A stretch of DNA of 64,000 bases from Acidobacteriota bacterium (GCA_019639235.1 JAHBSG010000019.1:1-64000); one strand, 5' to 3'; shown: positions 8,020 through 16,554, numbered from the stretch's first letter. The notes: generated from the sequence alone by a model not told the origin. A program made the numbers and translations.

Positions 8020-9360
8020 TTAGTTATCTTCGCTTTCTTCATTTTCCTCCTCTTCTTTGTTGAACCGGTTAGGCATTGACCGTGTTGCACCGCGGCTAAT
8101 AAGGTATGCCTCGACCTTTTCATCGGCGACCTGGTCAAGCACATTTTCGCCCTCTTTATCGCGCAGGTGGATGTCCGATCCGGCCTCGACCAGCATCCGC
8201 ACCTTTTCAAGGTCATCATCAAAAGCCGCATGCATCAGTGCCGTCCAGCCGTTCTCGTCCTTTGCACGGACGTCGGCTCCGGCCTCTAGAAGAAGCTCAA
8301 CCACATCGGCGTCCAGATCTTCAGCGGCACGCAAGAGCGGCGTTCGGCCGTTTCTATTGGCGGCGTTAACGTCTGCCCGATTCTCGAGAAGAAGCTTGAT
8401 CAGGTCCTCGGGCGTGTCATCATCAATGCGGAAAAGTACGTTCTCGCCATTCTCGTTCCTGTGGTCTGCATTCGCACCGAAAAGTATCAGCCTTCTTGCG
8501 ATCTCAGTGTATCCGTTGCGAACAGCGATGAACAGAGCGGTAGAGCCATCTGGCCCTTGCTCGTCGGGAAAAGCACCGCGGGCGAGGAGATCGCCGACGA
8601 GGTCGATATCTTCGTCGTCAACGGCCCTCGCGAGTTCACTCTCGATATTGATCTCAACTTCGGACGAAATAGCTACTGCACCTGATATCACGAACTGCTG
8701 GATCGAAAGAGTTAGGGGCTGAATGCGTTCGGCGCCCGAGCCGATCATAATGTTATTCACCTGAAGAGCCATGAATCCATCCGATCGGGCCTCGATCGAA
8801 TACGTCCCGTCCTGAAGGCCTTCGAACCTGTAAGTTCCGTCGTAGCCTGACATGCTTGTCTTGATCTCGTTCTTCTCAGCGTCGAGCAATCGAACTGTTG
8901 CTCCCGGGACCACAGCTCCCTCAGGATCCGTGATGGTTCCCCAGATGACCGCCGTTCCGCTGCCCGAGGGCATTTCCTTGTCGATATTGACCGCGATCGC
9001 AGACTCAGTTTGCTGAGGCGCAGTACGCGTCCCGCCTTGTGCATAGGTCATTGCCGAGAGGCCGAGCGTTGCCCCAACGACACCCGCAGCAAGTGCAGGC
9101 GCACGCCGGGCGATCTGATAAAGCCGGCCGCCGATGACGGGTTCTTTCGTCAGCGGATGTTCGACATAACGGACGCATATATTGCCACGCGACCGCTTTA
9201 CGAGCCTCAGAGCTTCCTTCGGCGACATGGCCGAGATGTCGTTGACGCTCTTTGCACAATGGCTGCAGAAACGCACCCGGTCGTTTCCGAACATCTCGTT
9301 CCAGTTCTCGCTGCAGGGTTCGGCTACACGGAGCTTTCGCAGTTTTTCAAATTTAGACAT
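8020..9360 (-). CDS. Membrane protein with carboxypeptidase-regulatory-like and ankyrin domains
   Basis: A 446-residue protein. The N-terminus has a CSHC motif in a short helical domain, then a single transmembrane helix near residues 85-105. A carboxypeptidase-regulatory-like beta domain follows (about 130-225: WGTITDPEGAVVPGATV, then YDGTYRFEGLQDGTYSIEA). About five ankyrin repeats complete it (240-430, e.g. NGRTPLLRAAEDLDADVVE and NGWTALMHAAFDDDLEKV). With the helix as anchor the ankyrins should be periplasmic, which is unusual. The ATG at 9360 is set by a GGAGGG site eight bases upstream. A partner-binding role is inferred. Confidence 0.87.
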   Translation of the reverse strand: MSKFEKLRKLRVAEPCSENWNEMFGNDRVRFCSHCAKSVNDISAMSPKEALRLVKRSRGNICVRYVEHPLTKEPVIGGRLYQIARRAPALAAGVVGATLGLSAMTYAQGGTRTAPQQTESAIAVNIDKEMPSGSGTAVIWGTITDPEGAVVPGATVRLLDAEKNEIKTSMSGYDGTYRFEGLQDGTYSIEARSDGFMALQVNNIMIGSGAERIQPLTLSIQQFVISGAVAISSEVEINIESELARAVDDEDIDLVGDLLARGAFPDEQGPDGSTALFIAVRNGYTEIARRLILFGANADHRNENGENVLFRIDDDTPEDLIKLLLENRADVNAANRNGRTPLLRAAEDLDADVVELLLEAGADVRAKDENGWTALMHAAFDDDLEKVRMLVEAGSDIHLRDKEGENVLDQVADEKVEAYLISRGATRSMPNRFNKEEEENEESEDN

Positions 9361-9508
9361 AGGAATACCCTCCACACCGCATCTCGAAGAATGCGTATGA
9401 CCTCAAGTTAGACAAGTTTTTCTGGTTTTTGTTCCCGCCGTCCGGTACGGCTTGTTCGCGATGAACCGTTAGTGCCGCGGGCCGCGGATTTGGTTGCTTT
9501 GGCCGTAA

Positions 9509-9534
9509 GAAAAAAATAGCGGGCCGAAGCCCGC
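9509..9534 (-). terminator. Intrinsic terminator with a TTCG loop
   Basis: Read on the minus strand: GCGGGC, a TTCG tetraloop, GCCCGC, then TATTTTTTT. It lies 40 bases beyond the stop of the multipass membrane protein gene and separates it from the ankyrin gene. Confidence 0.9.
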
Positions 9535-9573
9535 CAAAGGGATCAAGCGCAGGATGAAGAAGACCGGAAAAAA

Positions 9574-10302
9574 CTAGACCATTTCGGCTATCCACGCCGC
9601 GAATGAGAGCCACGGCTCGGAATTCGCGATGACCGGGCGCAGCGGTACTGCGGCAACGACGACCGCAACGCCCGCGGCGAAAACACGATTGACCTTGCCG
9701 TGCTTGACGGAATGCCAAACCAATGCCGCCACCGCCATCAAGGCCGGCACGCCAAACGCCCAAAGCATTGCATACTCCGGCGGTACGACCGGTATGCGGA
9801 ACAGGGCCGCGGGAACGAAGGCGATCGCCGTCAGGAACATCAAGCTCTTATGCTCGATCGGCCGCTTGCGGAAATATATCGCCGCCGCAAAGAGCCCGGC
9901 GAAGATCACCATATCGCTGACGGGCAGGAAGAAGAAAGCGTGCGGATTCTCGCCCGGAGGTGCCGCTCCGCGGACAAGCTGGGCATCGACCGCCGTCGCC
10001 AGGCCGACCACGATGACCAGAGCCGCAAGAGCAATGCCGACGAGTCCGGTCGTCATATGGACCTTGACGTTCCGCGTTCTGATCAGTGCCGTCTGCATCA
10101 CAAAGTAAAGCACCCAGCCGGACATTATGATGCCGTGTGCATGCACAAGTGCGTTCGCGACGCGAGGCACATCGAACAAGAAACTGAAGTAATACGACTT
10201 GAAATAGCCTATGAGGACAATAAGCGGAAAGCCGATCGCCGTCGCAAGGTGCAGCTTTCGCTCCGCCAGCCGTGGACTCAAAACTGAAACATTCGCAGCC
10301 AT
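9574..10302 (-). CDS. Multipass membrane protein of unknown function
   Basis: A 242-residue integral inner-membrane protein with six or seven hydrophobic helices. Conserved-looking polar residues lie inside them: a HAHGIIMSGW segment near residue 53, an HM pair near 82, and ENPHAFFFLP near 120. His pairs in helices suggest heme or metal binding, as in DUF2306-like and cytochrome-b561-like families, but I cannot assign a family. A strong terminator lies downstream and the helicase gene ends about 60 bases upstream on the same strand. Confidence 0.75.
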   Translation of the reverse strand: MAANVSVLSPRLAERKLHLATAIGFPLIVLIGYFKSYYFSFLFDVPRVANALVHAHGIIMSGWVLYFVMQTALIRTRNVKVHMTTGLVGIALAALVIVVGLATAVDAQLVRGAAPPGENPHAFFFLPVSDMVIFAGLFAAAIYFRKRPIEHKSLMFLTAIAFVPAALFRIPVVPPEYAMLWAFGVPALMAVAALVWHSVKHGKVNRVFAAGVAVVVAAVPLRPVIANSEPWLSFAAWIAEMV

Positions 10303-10362
10303 AAAAACTCTCCCGCAAAGTCACGCGAAAGAGGTGGCCGGGAAATATCAGCAGGGCTAATT

Positions 10363-12498
10363 TCAATTCAGGAATTCAGTAGCGGCGGGTTCCGTAAGGA
10401 CCGGAGCATCGAACGCGGGCTGCTCTTCCACAAGGTTCCAGACCTCAAATAGCTCGGCGGGGCATTCGGTGATGAAACGGGAAGGTTTTTGGAGCACGGT
10501 CTGCCGGTTGTAGTCGGTCATCAGCAGCGGATAGGTCAGGTAAAGCTCGTCCTTTGCTCGCGTCAGGGCAACGTACCAAAGCCGGCGTTCCTCTTCTTCG
10601 GCATCGATCTCGCGGAGCGACTTGGGCGAGGGGAACTTGCCCTCAGCGGCCCAGATGATGAACACCGTTTTCCACTCAAGCCCCTTTGCCTGATGGACGC
10701 TGGTGAGCGTCAGCAACTCGTCGTCCTCGCCGCCTTCGACCACCTCCTCGCCGACGATCGGCTGCGGCTCCTTGAACCGCTCGGTCGCGAGCAATGCAAG
10801 CTCTGAGAGCAACCCCTCGGTCGTCTCGTATCGCTGGGCAAACTGCGCAAGGCCGCGGATGTCTTCGCTCCGGGCTTCGGCATTCTCAAAATTTTCGAGG
10901 AGATATTGCTCGTAACCATTCTCAAAGATATGCGTGATCTGGCGTGCCGGGCGGTCGCGGAGCTCATCAGAGACGAGCGTTTCGAGCAGCTTGATGAAAT
11001 CCTGGAACGGCCTGCTCGAAGCAAGCCTCGGCACCGACCGGACCGCACGCGTACCGGCGTCCTTGATGACACTCAAGGCCGTCACCGCCGATTCATTTGT
11101 TGACTCCACCCTCAATGCAGGCAGGGACGCCTGCTCTCCGGCCGAAAGAGCCTCAAAAACCCGGTTGGCCGTTACGTTGCCGACGCCGGGTATCAGCTTC
11201 AGGATGCGTTTCCATGCGAGTTCGTCACGCGGGTTGATGAGCACGCGGAGATAGGAGACGACGTCCTTGATGTGTGCCTGCTCGAAGAACCGGACGCCGG
11301 ATTGCACCCGATACGGAATGTTCCGCCGCGAGAGTTCGAGCTGAAGCTCGATCGAGTGGTAATGCGAGCGGTAGAGCACTGCGATGTCTTCGAGGCTCGT
11401 GCCCTCATCGCGGAGTTCGAGTATCCGCGAGGCGACGAATGCCGATTGCTGCTCGACGTCAGAGCAGGGCACAAGTGCAGGCATGAAGTCCCGCGATCGC
11501 TTAACGGCCTTGAGCATCTTCGGGAACTGCCGCCGGTTCGCTGCTATCGAGGTATTGGCGAGGCCGAGAATCTCCGACGTTGAGCGGTAGTTCGTTTCGA
11601 GCTTGAAGAGCTGTGCCTCCGGGTAACGCTTTGGGAATTCGTAGATGTTCGTAAATTCCGCTCCGCGCCAGGCAAAGATCGACTGGGCATCGTCGCCGAC
11701 GACCATCACGTTGCGATGCTTTACCGCCAGCAGGTCGATGATCTCGGCCTGCAGCCGGTTCGTGTCCTGATATTCATCGACGAGGATGTGCTGAAACTGC
11801 TCGGCGTAAAGCTCGGCGATCTCGCGTTTTTCGACCAGGAGCTGCTTGAGCTTTAGCAGCAGATCGTCGTAGTCCATCACGTTCCGCTCGTGCTTGCGGG
11901 CCTGATATACAGAATCGACCCGCTTTATCTGCGAGGTCAGCATCTCAAAATACGGGTACTTTCCCGCGATCACGTTCTCAAGCGGCAGGTCCGTGTTGTT
12001 GGCATAGGAGATGATGTCCTGAATGACCTCGGCCTTTGGGAAACGCTTTGCTTTCGTATCGATGGCGGCTTCGTCGATGCAGACGTTGATCAGGTCCTTG
12101 GCGTCCTCGCTGTCGAGAATCGAATAGTTCGCGTCGTAGCCGAGCGGAGAGGCGTGGCGGCGGAGAATGAGGTTGGCAATGCGGTGAAACGTCCCGCCCC
12201 AAACGCGGTGGACGTTCTGCGAGCCAGTCAGCGATTCGACCCGGCGGAGCATCTCACGCGACGCCCGATTCGTAAAGGTCGCAAGCAATATCCGCTGCGG
12301 CGAAACGCCCTGCTCAAGCAAATACGCAACGCGATAAGTTATCGCCCGCGTCTTGCCCGTCCCGGCACCCGCAACCACCAGCGTCGCCTTCGGCTGAGCG
12401 GTCACGACCGCAAACTGCTCCTCATTCAGCTCGCTTTTATACCGAGTAAGCCGTTCCGGCAACGAACTCACATCCCGCTTGATAACATAGCGTGCCAT
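10363..12498 (-). CDS. UvrD/PcrA/Rep-family superfamily 1 DNA helicase
   Basis: A 711-residue 3'-5' helicase of the UvrD/Rep type, acting in repair, replication restart or removal of recombinases. Walker A is AGAGTGKT at 43-50, Walker B DEYQDT near 240, motif III GDDAQSIFAWRG near 265, motif V SVHQAKGLEW near 600, and motif VI WYVALTRAKDELYL near 643. Length matches full 1A/1B/2A/2B enzymes. Within the 2B region (about 452-461) the peptide AGEQASLPA is encoded by a palindromic repeat (see 11115-11143). The neighbours do not reveal a specific pathway. Confidence 0.95.
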   Translation of the reverse strand: MARYVIKRDVSSLPERLTRYKSELNEEQFAVVTAQPKATLVVAGAGTGKTRAITYRVAYLLEQGVSPQRILLATFTNRASREMLRRVESLTGSQNVHRVWGGTFHRIANLILRRHASPLGYDANYSILDSEDAKDLINVCIDEAAIDTKAKRFPKAEVIQDIISYANNTDLPLENVIAGKYPYFEMLTSQIKRVDSVYQARKHERNVMDYDDLLLKLKQLLVEKREIAELYAEQFQHILVDEYQDTNRLQAEIIDLLAVKHRNVMVVGDDAQSIFAWRGAEFTNIYEFPKRYPEAQLFKLETNYRSTSEILGLANTSIAANRRQFPKMLKAVKRSRDFMPALVPCSDVEQQSAFVASRILELRDEGTSLEDIAVLYRSHYHSIELQLELSRRNIPYRVQSGVRFFEQAHIKDVVSYLRVLINPRDELAWKRILKLIPGVGNVTANRVFEALSAGEQASLPALRVESTNESAVTALSVIKDAGTRAVRSVPRLASSRPFQDFIKLLETLVSDELRDRPARQITHIFENGYEQYLLENFENAEARSEDIRGLAQFAQRYETTEGLLSELALLATERFKEPQPIVGEEVVEGGEDDELLTLTSVHQAKGLEWKTVFIIWAAEGKFPSPKSLREIDAEEEERRLWYVALTRAKDELYLTYPLLMTDYNRQTVLQKPSRFITECPAELFEVWNLVEEQPAFDAPVLTEPAATEFLN
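11115..11143 (-). repeat. 29-base palindromic element inside the helicase gene
   Basis: Read on the minus strand: GGCCGGA, two bases, GCAGGCGTCC, two bases, GCCTGCAT. The core pairs GCAGGC with GCCTGC. The same element with only the two-base spacers changed lies in the dehydrogenase-like gene at 39199-39227, in the same reading frame. Confidence 0.75.
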
Positions 12499-12554
12499 AA
12501 ACCTCGTTTCATTTATAGCACGCTATGCCGAGAGTTAGAAATCTGTTTACTGGA

Positions 12555-13292
12555 TCAATCGACGGCGAAGCTCACGTTGACGACGGCGGTCATGTCTTTT
12601 TCGATGGTCGAGGTGTCGTACATGCCGTAGTCTGAGACCTCGGTCGAGTCGGCGGCGGTTATCTGGAGCACGCCCATCTTTGCCGAACGCACTGAGCCGA
12701 TCGAGTTGCCGGTCGATTGTGCGATCCTCTCGGCACGTTCCTTGGCGTCCTTTGCCGCCTCGCCCAGCATTTCGATCTTCAAGTCGCCGATCTTTGTGTA
12801 GTAATACTGCGGCGTCTTTGATTCGATAAGAATGCCCTGGTTGATAAGCTCCGTTGCCTCGCGGGCGATCTGGGCGATCTTTTGCACATCGCCCGAGCGT
12901 ACCTCGATCTGTTGCGAGAGGGTGTAGCCGGTTATCTCACCGGTGTCGTTTCCTTCCGAGTCGCGTCGTTTGAGCGTATTGGTCGAGATGGCCGAAACGG
13001 TCATCTGGTCCTCGGCGATGCCCTTTTGCAATAGATATTGCTTGATCCGCGGGATGTTGTCGGCAAGCTGCCGATAGGCATCGCCGAGCTGCGGCGATTG
13101 GGCCGAAACGCCGGCTCCCCAAACGACGAGGTCTGAGGTTATCCGCCGCTTGGCCGAGCCCGTCACGGTTATTGCTTCGTCGCCGCGTTTTGCCGATGAG
13201 TAGAACCAGCCGAAGATGAGTGCCGAGATGACCATCGCGAGTGCGATGGCAAATCCGCCGTTCTGCCAAAAAGGAGCCTTGTTCTCACTCAT
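12555..13292 (-). CDS. SIMPL-domain (DUF541) protein, membrane-anchored
   Basis: A 245-residue protein with one N-terminal transmembrane helix (residues ~9-29) and a periplasmic SIMPL/DUF541 domain. Family features include ITVTGSAKRRITSDLVVW near the start, the DQMTVSAISTNTL strand, and the helix of AAKDAKERAERIAQSTG. SIMPL proteins form large oligomers and have been linked to oxidative stress, periplasmic quality control and IRAK-like binding in animals; no enzymatic role is established. The start at 13292 is chosen because GGAGTG sits upstream and the membrane helix then begins properly; an in-frame start 29 codons earlier has no such site. Confidence 0.9.
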   Translation of the reverse strand: MSENKAPFWQNGGFAIALAMVISALIFGWFYSSAKRGDEAITVTGSAKRRITSDLVVWGAGVSAQSPQLGDAYRQLADNIPRIKQYLLQKGIAEDQMTVSAISTNTLKRRDSEGNDTGEITGYTLSQQIEVRSGDVQKIAQIAREATELINQGILIESKTPQYYYTKIGDLKIEMLGEAAKDAKERAERIAQSTGNSIGSVRSAKMGVLQITAADSTEVSDYGMYDTSTIEKDMTAVVNVSFAVD

Positions 13293-13481
13293 ATGTTCAC
13301 TCCAGACGAACAGGAAGCAGAGGCATTGCAGGTACGCGTTCTTCGAGATGACGATATACCCGTCGGGCTCGCGTGTCAATGAAAATTTTCGGCGAGGTCA
13401 CGCGCGGAGGTGTTTGCAAATGCGGACCTCGGCGGTTACGATTGCGATTAACAAATTTCTTTATAAGAGGACGAAAAAGCG

Positions 13482-13787
13482 ATGAAATTTCCGGGTGGAA
13501 TGGACCTAAATTCGATGATGAAGCAGGCTCAGCAAATGCAGGAAGAGATGAGCCGGCAGATGAAAGAGACGGTCGTTGAGGCCTCGGCCGGCGGCGGTGC
13601 AGTCGCGGTAAAGATGCGCGGCGATTTCCAGGTCGTCGAGATGACGATCTCGCCCGATCTGGTCAAAGATGGCGACGTTGAGATGCTCCAGGACCTCGCC
13701 GTTGCCGCTCTCGGCGAAGCCCACCGCAAGGTCGAGGAATCGCTCAAGGGCAAACTCGGCGGCATGTTGCCTCCAGGATTGATGTAG
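13482..13787 (+). CDS. ebfC: YbaB/EbfC nucleoid-associated protein
   Basis: A 101-residue member of the YbaB/EbfC family, a small dimeric DNA-binding protein that coats and compacts the nucleoid. It has the expected N-terminal MMKQAQQMQEEM helix, the VEASAGGGAVAVKMRGDFQV beta region and a final MLPPGLM. A Shine-Dalgarno-like AAGAGGACG lies about 10 bases upstream. It is followed by recR, the near-universal ybaB-recR order, which strengthens both calls. The usual dnaX upstream is absent; the divergent SIMPL gene is there instead. Confidence 0.95.
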   Translation: MKFPGGMDLNSMMKQAQQMQEEMSRQMKETVVEASAGGGAVAVKMRGDFQVVEMTISPDLVKDGDVEMLQDLAVAALGEAHRKVEESLKGKLGGMLPPGLM

Positions 13788-13803
13788 GTCGAAACGCGGG
13801 TCA

Positions 13804-13862
13804 AACAGGATGCGCAGGATGAAAAGGATCGGAATTATCCTCGTCATCCTGACCATCCTGTT
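13804..13862. repeat. Inverted nonamer array between ebfC and recR
   Basis: Left arm: CAGGATG at 13806 and 13815 and a decayed AAGGAT at 13824, spaced exactly nine bases. Right arm: the inverse ATCCT at 13837, CATCCTG at 13845 and CATCCTG at 13854, again nine apart. The arms pair into a 26-base stem with two-base mismatches at regular intervals and a seven-base loop. It fills the gap between two co-oriented genes normally co-transcribed, so it is probably transcribed as an intra-operon hairpin. Confidence 0.85.
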
Positions 13863-13875
13863 ATTATCTTTGTAA

Positions 13876-14490
13876 ATGCTTGATTATTCAGAGCCGGTCG
13901 CTCGGCTTATCGACGAATTCAAACGCCTGCCGGGCATCGGCGGAAAGTCGGCGCAACGGCTGGCGTTTTACATTCTCCGCCGTCCGCAAAGCGAGGTCGA
14001 TAATTTCATCGAATCGCTCCGCGAGGTGAAGGAGAAGATCGTCTTTTGCTCCGTCTGCAACAACCTTACCGACGTCGACCCGTGCCTTTACTGCGCCAAT
14101 CCGAAACGCGACCGCTCCATTATCTGCGTTGTTGAGGAGCCCTATAACCTGCTTGCGGTCGAAAAGACCCGGTCGTTCAAAGGGCTCTATCACGTGCTGC
14201 ACGGCTCGCTCTCGCCGATCCGCGGCATCGGCCCGGATGAGCTGATGATCGCAAATCTGCTGCCGCGGCTGCTTCCGGCAAATAACGACGGTGTCGAGGT
14301 AGCCGAGGTAATTCTCGCCACCAACCCGACCACCGAGGGCGAGGCAACGGCAAACTACATCGCCCGCCTGCTCAAGCCGCTCGGCGTTCGCGTAACCCGC
14401 ATCGCGATGGGAATGCCGGTCGGCAGCGACCTTGAATATGTTGACGAGGTGACGATGGACAAGGCACTCTCGAACCGCCACGAGATCTAG
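13876..14490 (+). CDS. recR: Recombination mediator RecR
   Basis: A 204-residue RecR, the ring-forming partner of RecO/RecF that loads RecA at single-strand gaps. The order is standard: helix-hairpin-helix (PGIGGKSAQR, 19-28), a zinc finger with Cys58, Cys61, Cys70 and Cys73, a Toprim domain beginning SIICVVEEP near residue 81, and a C-terminal Walker-like stretch ending with DKALSNRHEI. Length is typical. It lies in the ebfC-recR pair, separated by an inverted nonamer repeat, and the acyltransferase gene follows 33 bases later on the same strand. Confidence 0.97.
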   Translation: MLDYSEPVARLIDEFKRLPGIGGKSAQRLAFYILRRPQSEVDNFIESLREVKEKIVFCSVCNNLTDVDPCLYCANPKRDRSIICVVEEPYNLLAVEKTRSFKGLYHVLHGSLSPIRGIGPDELMIANLLPRLLPANNDGVEVAEVILATNPTTEGEATANYIARLLKPLGVRVTRIAMGMPVGSDLEYVDEVTMDKALSNRHEI

Positions 14491-14523
14491 CCCCACGGCC
14501 CCGCGGCCGCAAGTTTTTCTCCG

Positions 14524-15894
14524 ATGCCCGACCGAGCACAAGAGCTGACCTTTCGGGAGGTCGTCCTCAACCGCCGCGGAAGCATTCTTTACCGCATTCT
14601 TCTTGCGATCTTCGGCGGCGCTCTCCACCTCTTTTTCCGCCGGATCGCGACCGTCAATGCCGAGAGCGTTCCCGTGGGCACGGGCGTCATCTTCGTGCTC
14701 AATCACCCGAACGGCCTCGTTGACCCCGCGCTCGTTTTCGTCGCCCTTCCGCGGCGGATCGCCTTCCTCGCAAAGTCAACATTGTTTCGGATGCCGGTCA
14801 TCTCGTTCCTTCTCAAAACGGTCGAGGCATTGCCGGTGTATCGCCGCATCGACCCGGGCGAGGATGTCTCGAAGAACTTCGACACTTTCGAGGCGGCCCA
14901 TCGCCGGCTTCGCGAGGGCGGATCGATCGCCCTATTCCCCGAAGGCGTCTCGCACAATTCGCCAAAGCTCCTGCCGATCAAGACCGGAGCCGCACGCATC
15001 GCTCTCGGTGCGGTCGCGGCGGGCGAGGGACGCGAACCGATAACACTCCGCATCGTTCCGGTCGGGCTCTACTACACGAACAAAACGACCTTCAGAAGCG
15101 AGGCTCTTCTCCATTTTGGTGAGTCTTTCGAGGTCGTTCCGGCCGAACCTGACGCCGATGGACAGCCATCCCGCGAGGCCGTCCGCGACCTCACCGACCG
15201 GATCGAAGACGCCCTCCGCGAGGTAACGCTCAATGCGGAGAACGATGCGGAGCTCGCCACCGCGGCCATCGCCGAACGCATTTTCCGAACCACGCTCGAA
15301 ACGGACGACCTCCGCTCGCGTCTTGCTTTCAAGCAGAAGTACCTTGGGGCGGGTGAATCCGGCAAGAAGCTCGACCGCTTTGCCGCAAAGCTCCACGAGG
15401 CCGGCCTTGAGCCCGAGCATCTTTCGCTTGCAAATCTTACCCGCGGTTTTGTCATCCGCCGGGCGATCCTCGGAACGTGGTATTTGGCAATGCTGTCGCC
15501 GGTCGCGTTGATCGGGACCGTGCTGCATTTTCCCGCCTATCAGCTTTCGAAGCTGCTCTCGCGGATCATCACCCGTCACGGGGCAGACGACATCGCCTCG
15601 ACCGTCAAGGTGCTGGCCGGCATCGTTTTTATGCCGCTAACGTGGCTCATCGCCGCCGGTTTCGTTTATTACTTTCTCGGATGGGAATGGGCGTTGCTCA
15701 GTCTGCCGCTCGCGTTCCTGAGCGGCTATATCGCGTTGATCTCGCTAGAAAGCCTTGCCGAACTCAGCGGCTGGGGCCGGGCGATCCTTCGCTTCTTCGT
15801 TGACCGCGACGGCTTCCTGCGGCTTTACGTCGAACGGCGCGAGATCCAGCAAGAACTTTCAAGATTTGACGCTGAAAATACAAAGGACGGCTGA
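14524..15894 (+). CDS. PlsC-like glycerolipid acyltransferase with a C-terminal membrane domain
   Basis: A 456-residue acyltransferase. The acyl-transfer motif is NHPNGLVDP (His61, Asp67), an H-x5-D spacing rather than the common H-x4-D; that spacing resembles fungal GPT2/SCT1-type glycerol-3-phosphate acyltransferases. The FPEG phosphate-binding motif is at 138-141. After a ~150-residue helical region come hydrophobic segments from about 320 to 440, so it is anchored in the inner membrane. The likely role is acylation of glycerol-3-phosphate or lysophosphatidate in phospholipid synthesis. Its end overlaps a minus-strand terminator stem for the convergent phosphoribosyltransferase gene. Confidence 0.87.
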   Translation: MPDRAQELTFREVVLNRRGSILYRILLAIFGGALHLFFRRIATVNAESVPVGTGVIFVLNHPNGLVDPALVFVALPRRIAFLAKSTLFRMPVISFLLKTVEALPVYRRIDPGEDVSKNFDTFEAAHRRLREGGSIALFPEGVSHNSPKLLPIKTGAARIALGAVAAGEGREPITLRIVPVGLYYTNKTTFRSEALLHFGESFEVVPAEPDADGQPSREAVRDLTDRIEDALREVTLNAENDAELATAAIAERIFRTTLETDDLRSRLAFKQKYLGAGESGKKLDRFAAKLHEAGLEPEHLSLANLTRGFVIRRAILGTWYLAMLSPVALIGTVLHFPAYQLSKLLSRIITRHGADDIASTVKVLAGIVFMPLTWLIAAGFVYYFLGWEWALLSLPLAFLSGYIALISLESLAELSGWGRAILRFFVDRDGFLRLYVERREIQQELSRFDAENTKDG

Positions 15895-15914
15895 GGCTCG
15901 TTGCCCCGCCGTCC
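15885..15914 (-). terminator. Probable terminator of the phosphoribosyltransferase gene
   Basis: GGACGGC and GCCGTCC pair around a 16-base loop. On the minus strand the stem is followed by TTTGTATTTT. It overlaps the last codons of the convergent acyltransferase gene. Confidence 0.55.
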
Positions 15915-15939
15915 ACACGCGACATGAAAGGACCATTAC

Positions 15940-16554
15940 CTATGCGCGAACCCGTTCTTCGGGAGCATCCGAGGCGCTCCGCGACGTACTCCATTCTTCG
16001 CTGTTTTCGTAGAAATTCACATCAAAGCTCATCAGCGATTTCAGCGGAATCCCGTCAAAGTCGTTCGGCGAATCCTCGAACCGGACAATAGCCCCGATGC
16101 CGATCACTTCCGATCCGACCTCTTTCACCAGATCGATCGTTTCCCTGATCGCACGGCCCGAGCGGACGATGTCGTCAACGATGATCGCCGGGTAAACGTC
16201 GCCCTCGCCGATGTACTGGCGAAACTGCCGCTTGCCCTCTTCCATCTCGGCCCAGTATATCTGGTCGGCGCCAAGTGCTTCGCGGACGCCGAATGAGACC
16301 ATGATGCCTCCGGCACTCGGGCTTATCACCGAGACACGCGGCAAGCGGCTCGAGATGGCCTTCTCCATACGGAAGAGCCGGCTAAGGCCGACCGAGAGCA
16401 CGCGGGCGTTGTCGTAATAGCGAAATGCCAGCGGCATCTGAAAATAGTGGGAAGCATGTTTGCCACTCGGGTAAACGAAGTGGCCTTTACGGTAAGCACC
16501 GGTTTCCTTAAGGATATCCATCACGGATTCCGGTGAAGGTATGAGATCAACCAT
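15940..16554 (-). CDS. Orotate-phosphoribosyltransferase-like enzyme
   Basis: A 204-residue type I phosphoribosyltransferase. The PRPP-binding motif is IIVDDIVRSGRA at 124-135, and the OPRT-like N-terminus is visible (GHFVYPSGKHASHYFQ, 24-39). This fits PyrE, which joins orotate and PRPP to make OMP in pyrimidine synthesis. However, the flexible loop of true PyrE (a Lys...Lys-His-Gly pattern) is not evident in the corresponding WAEMEEGKRQFRQ stretch, so another pyrimidine or purine substrate is possible. No other pyr gene is nearby. A short AT-rich gap separates it from the Nudix gene upstream on the same strand. Confidence 0.8.
   Translation of the reverse strand: MVDLIPSPESVMDILKETGAYRKGHFVYPSGKHASHYFQMPLAFRYYDNARVLSVGLSRLFRMEKAISSRLPRVSVISPSAGGIMVSFGVREALGADQIYWAEMEEGKRQFRQYIGEGDVYPAIIVDDIVRSGRAIRETIDLVKEVGSEVIGIGAIVRFEDSPNDFDGIPLKSLMSFDVNFYENSEEWSTSRSASDAPEERVRA

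Noticed and set aside
9541-9560. A fifth nonamer array (single GCAGGATGA)
   Set aside because: Only one unit resembles the 13.8-kb element, with no second copy nine bases away and no inverted arm.
15940-16554. Confident pyrE symbol
   Set aside because: The PRPP motif is present, but the typical catalytic-loop residues are not evident, so only an OPRT-like call is made.
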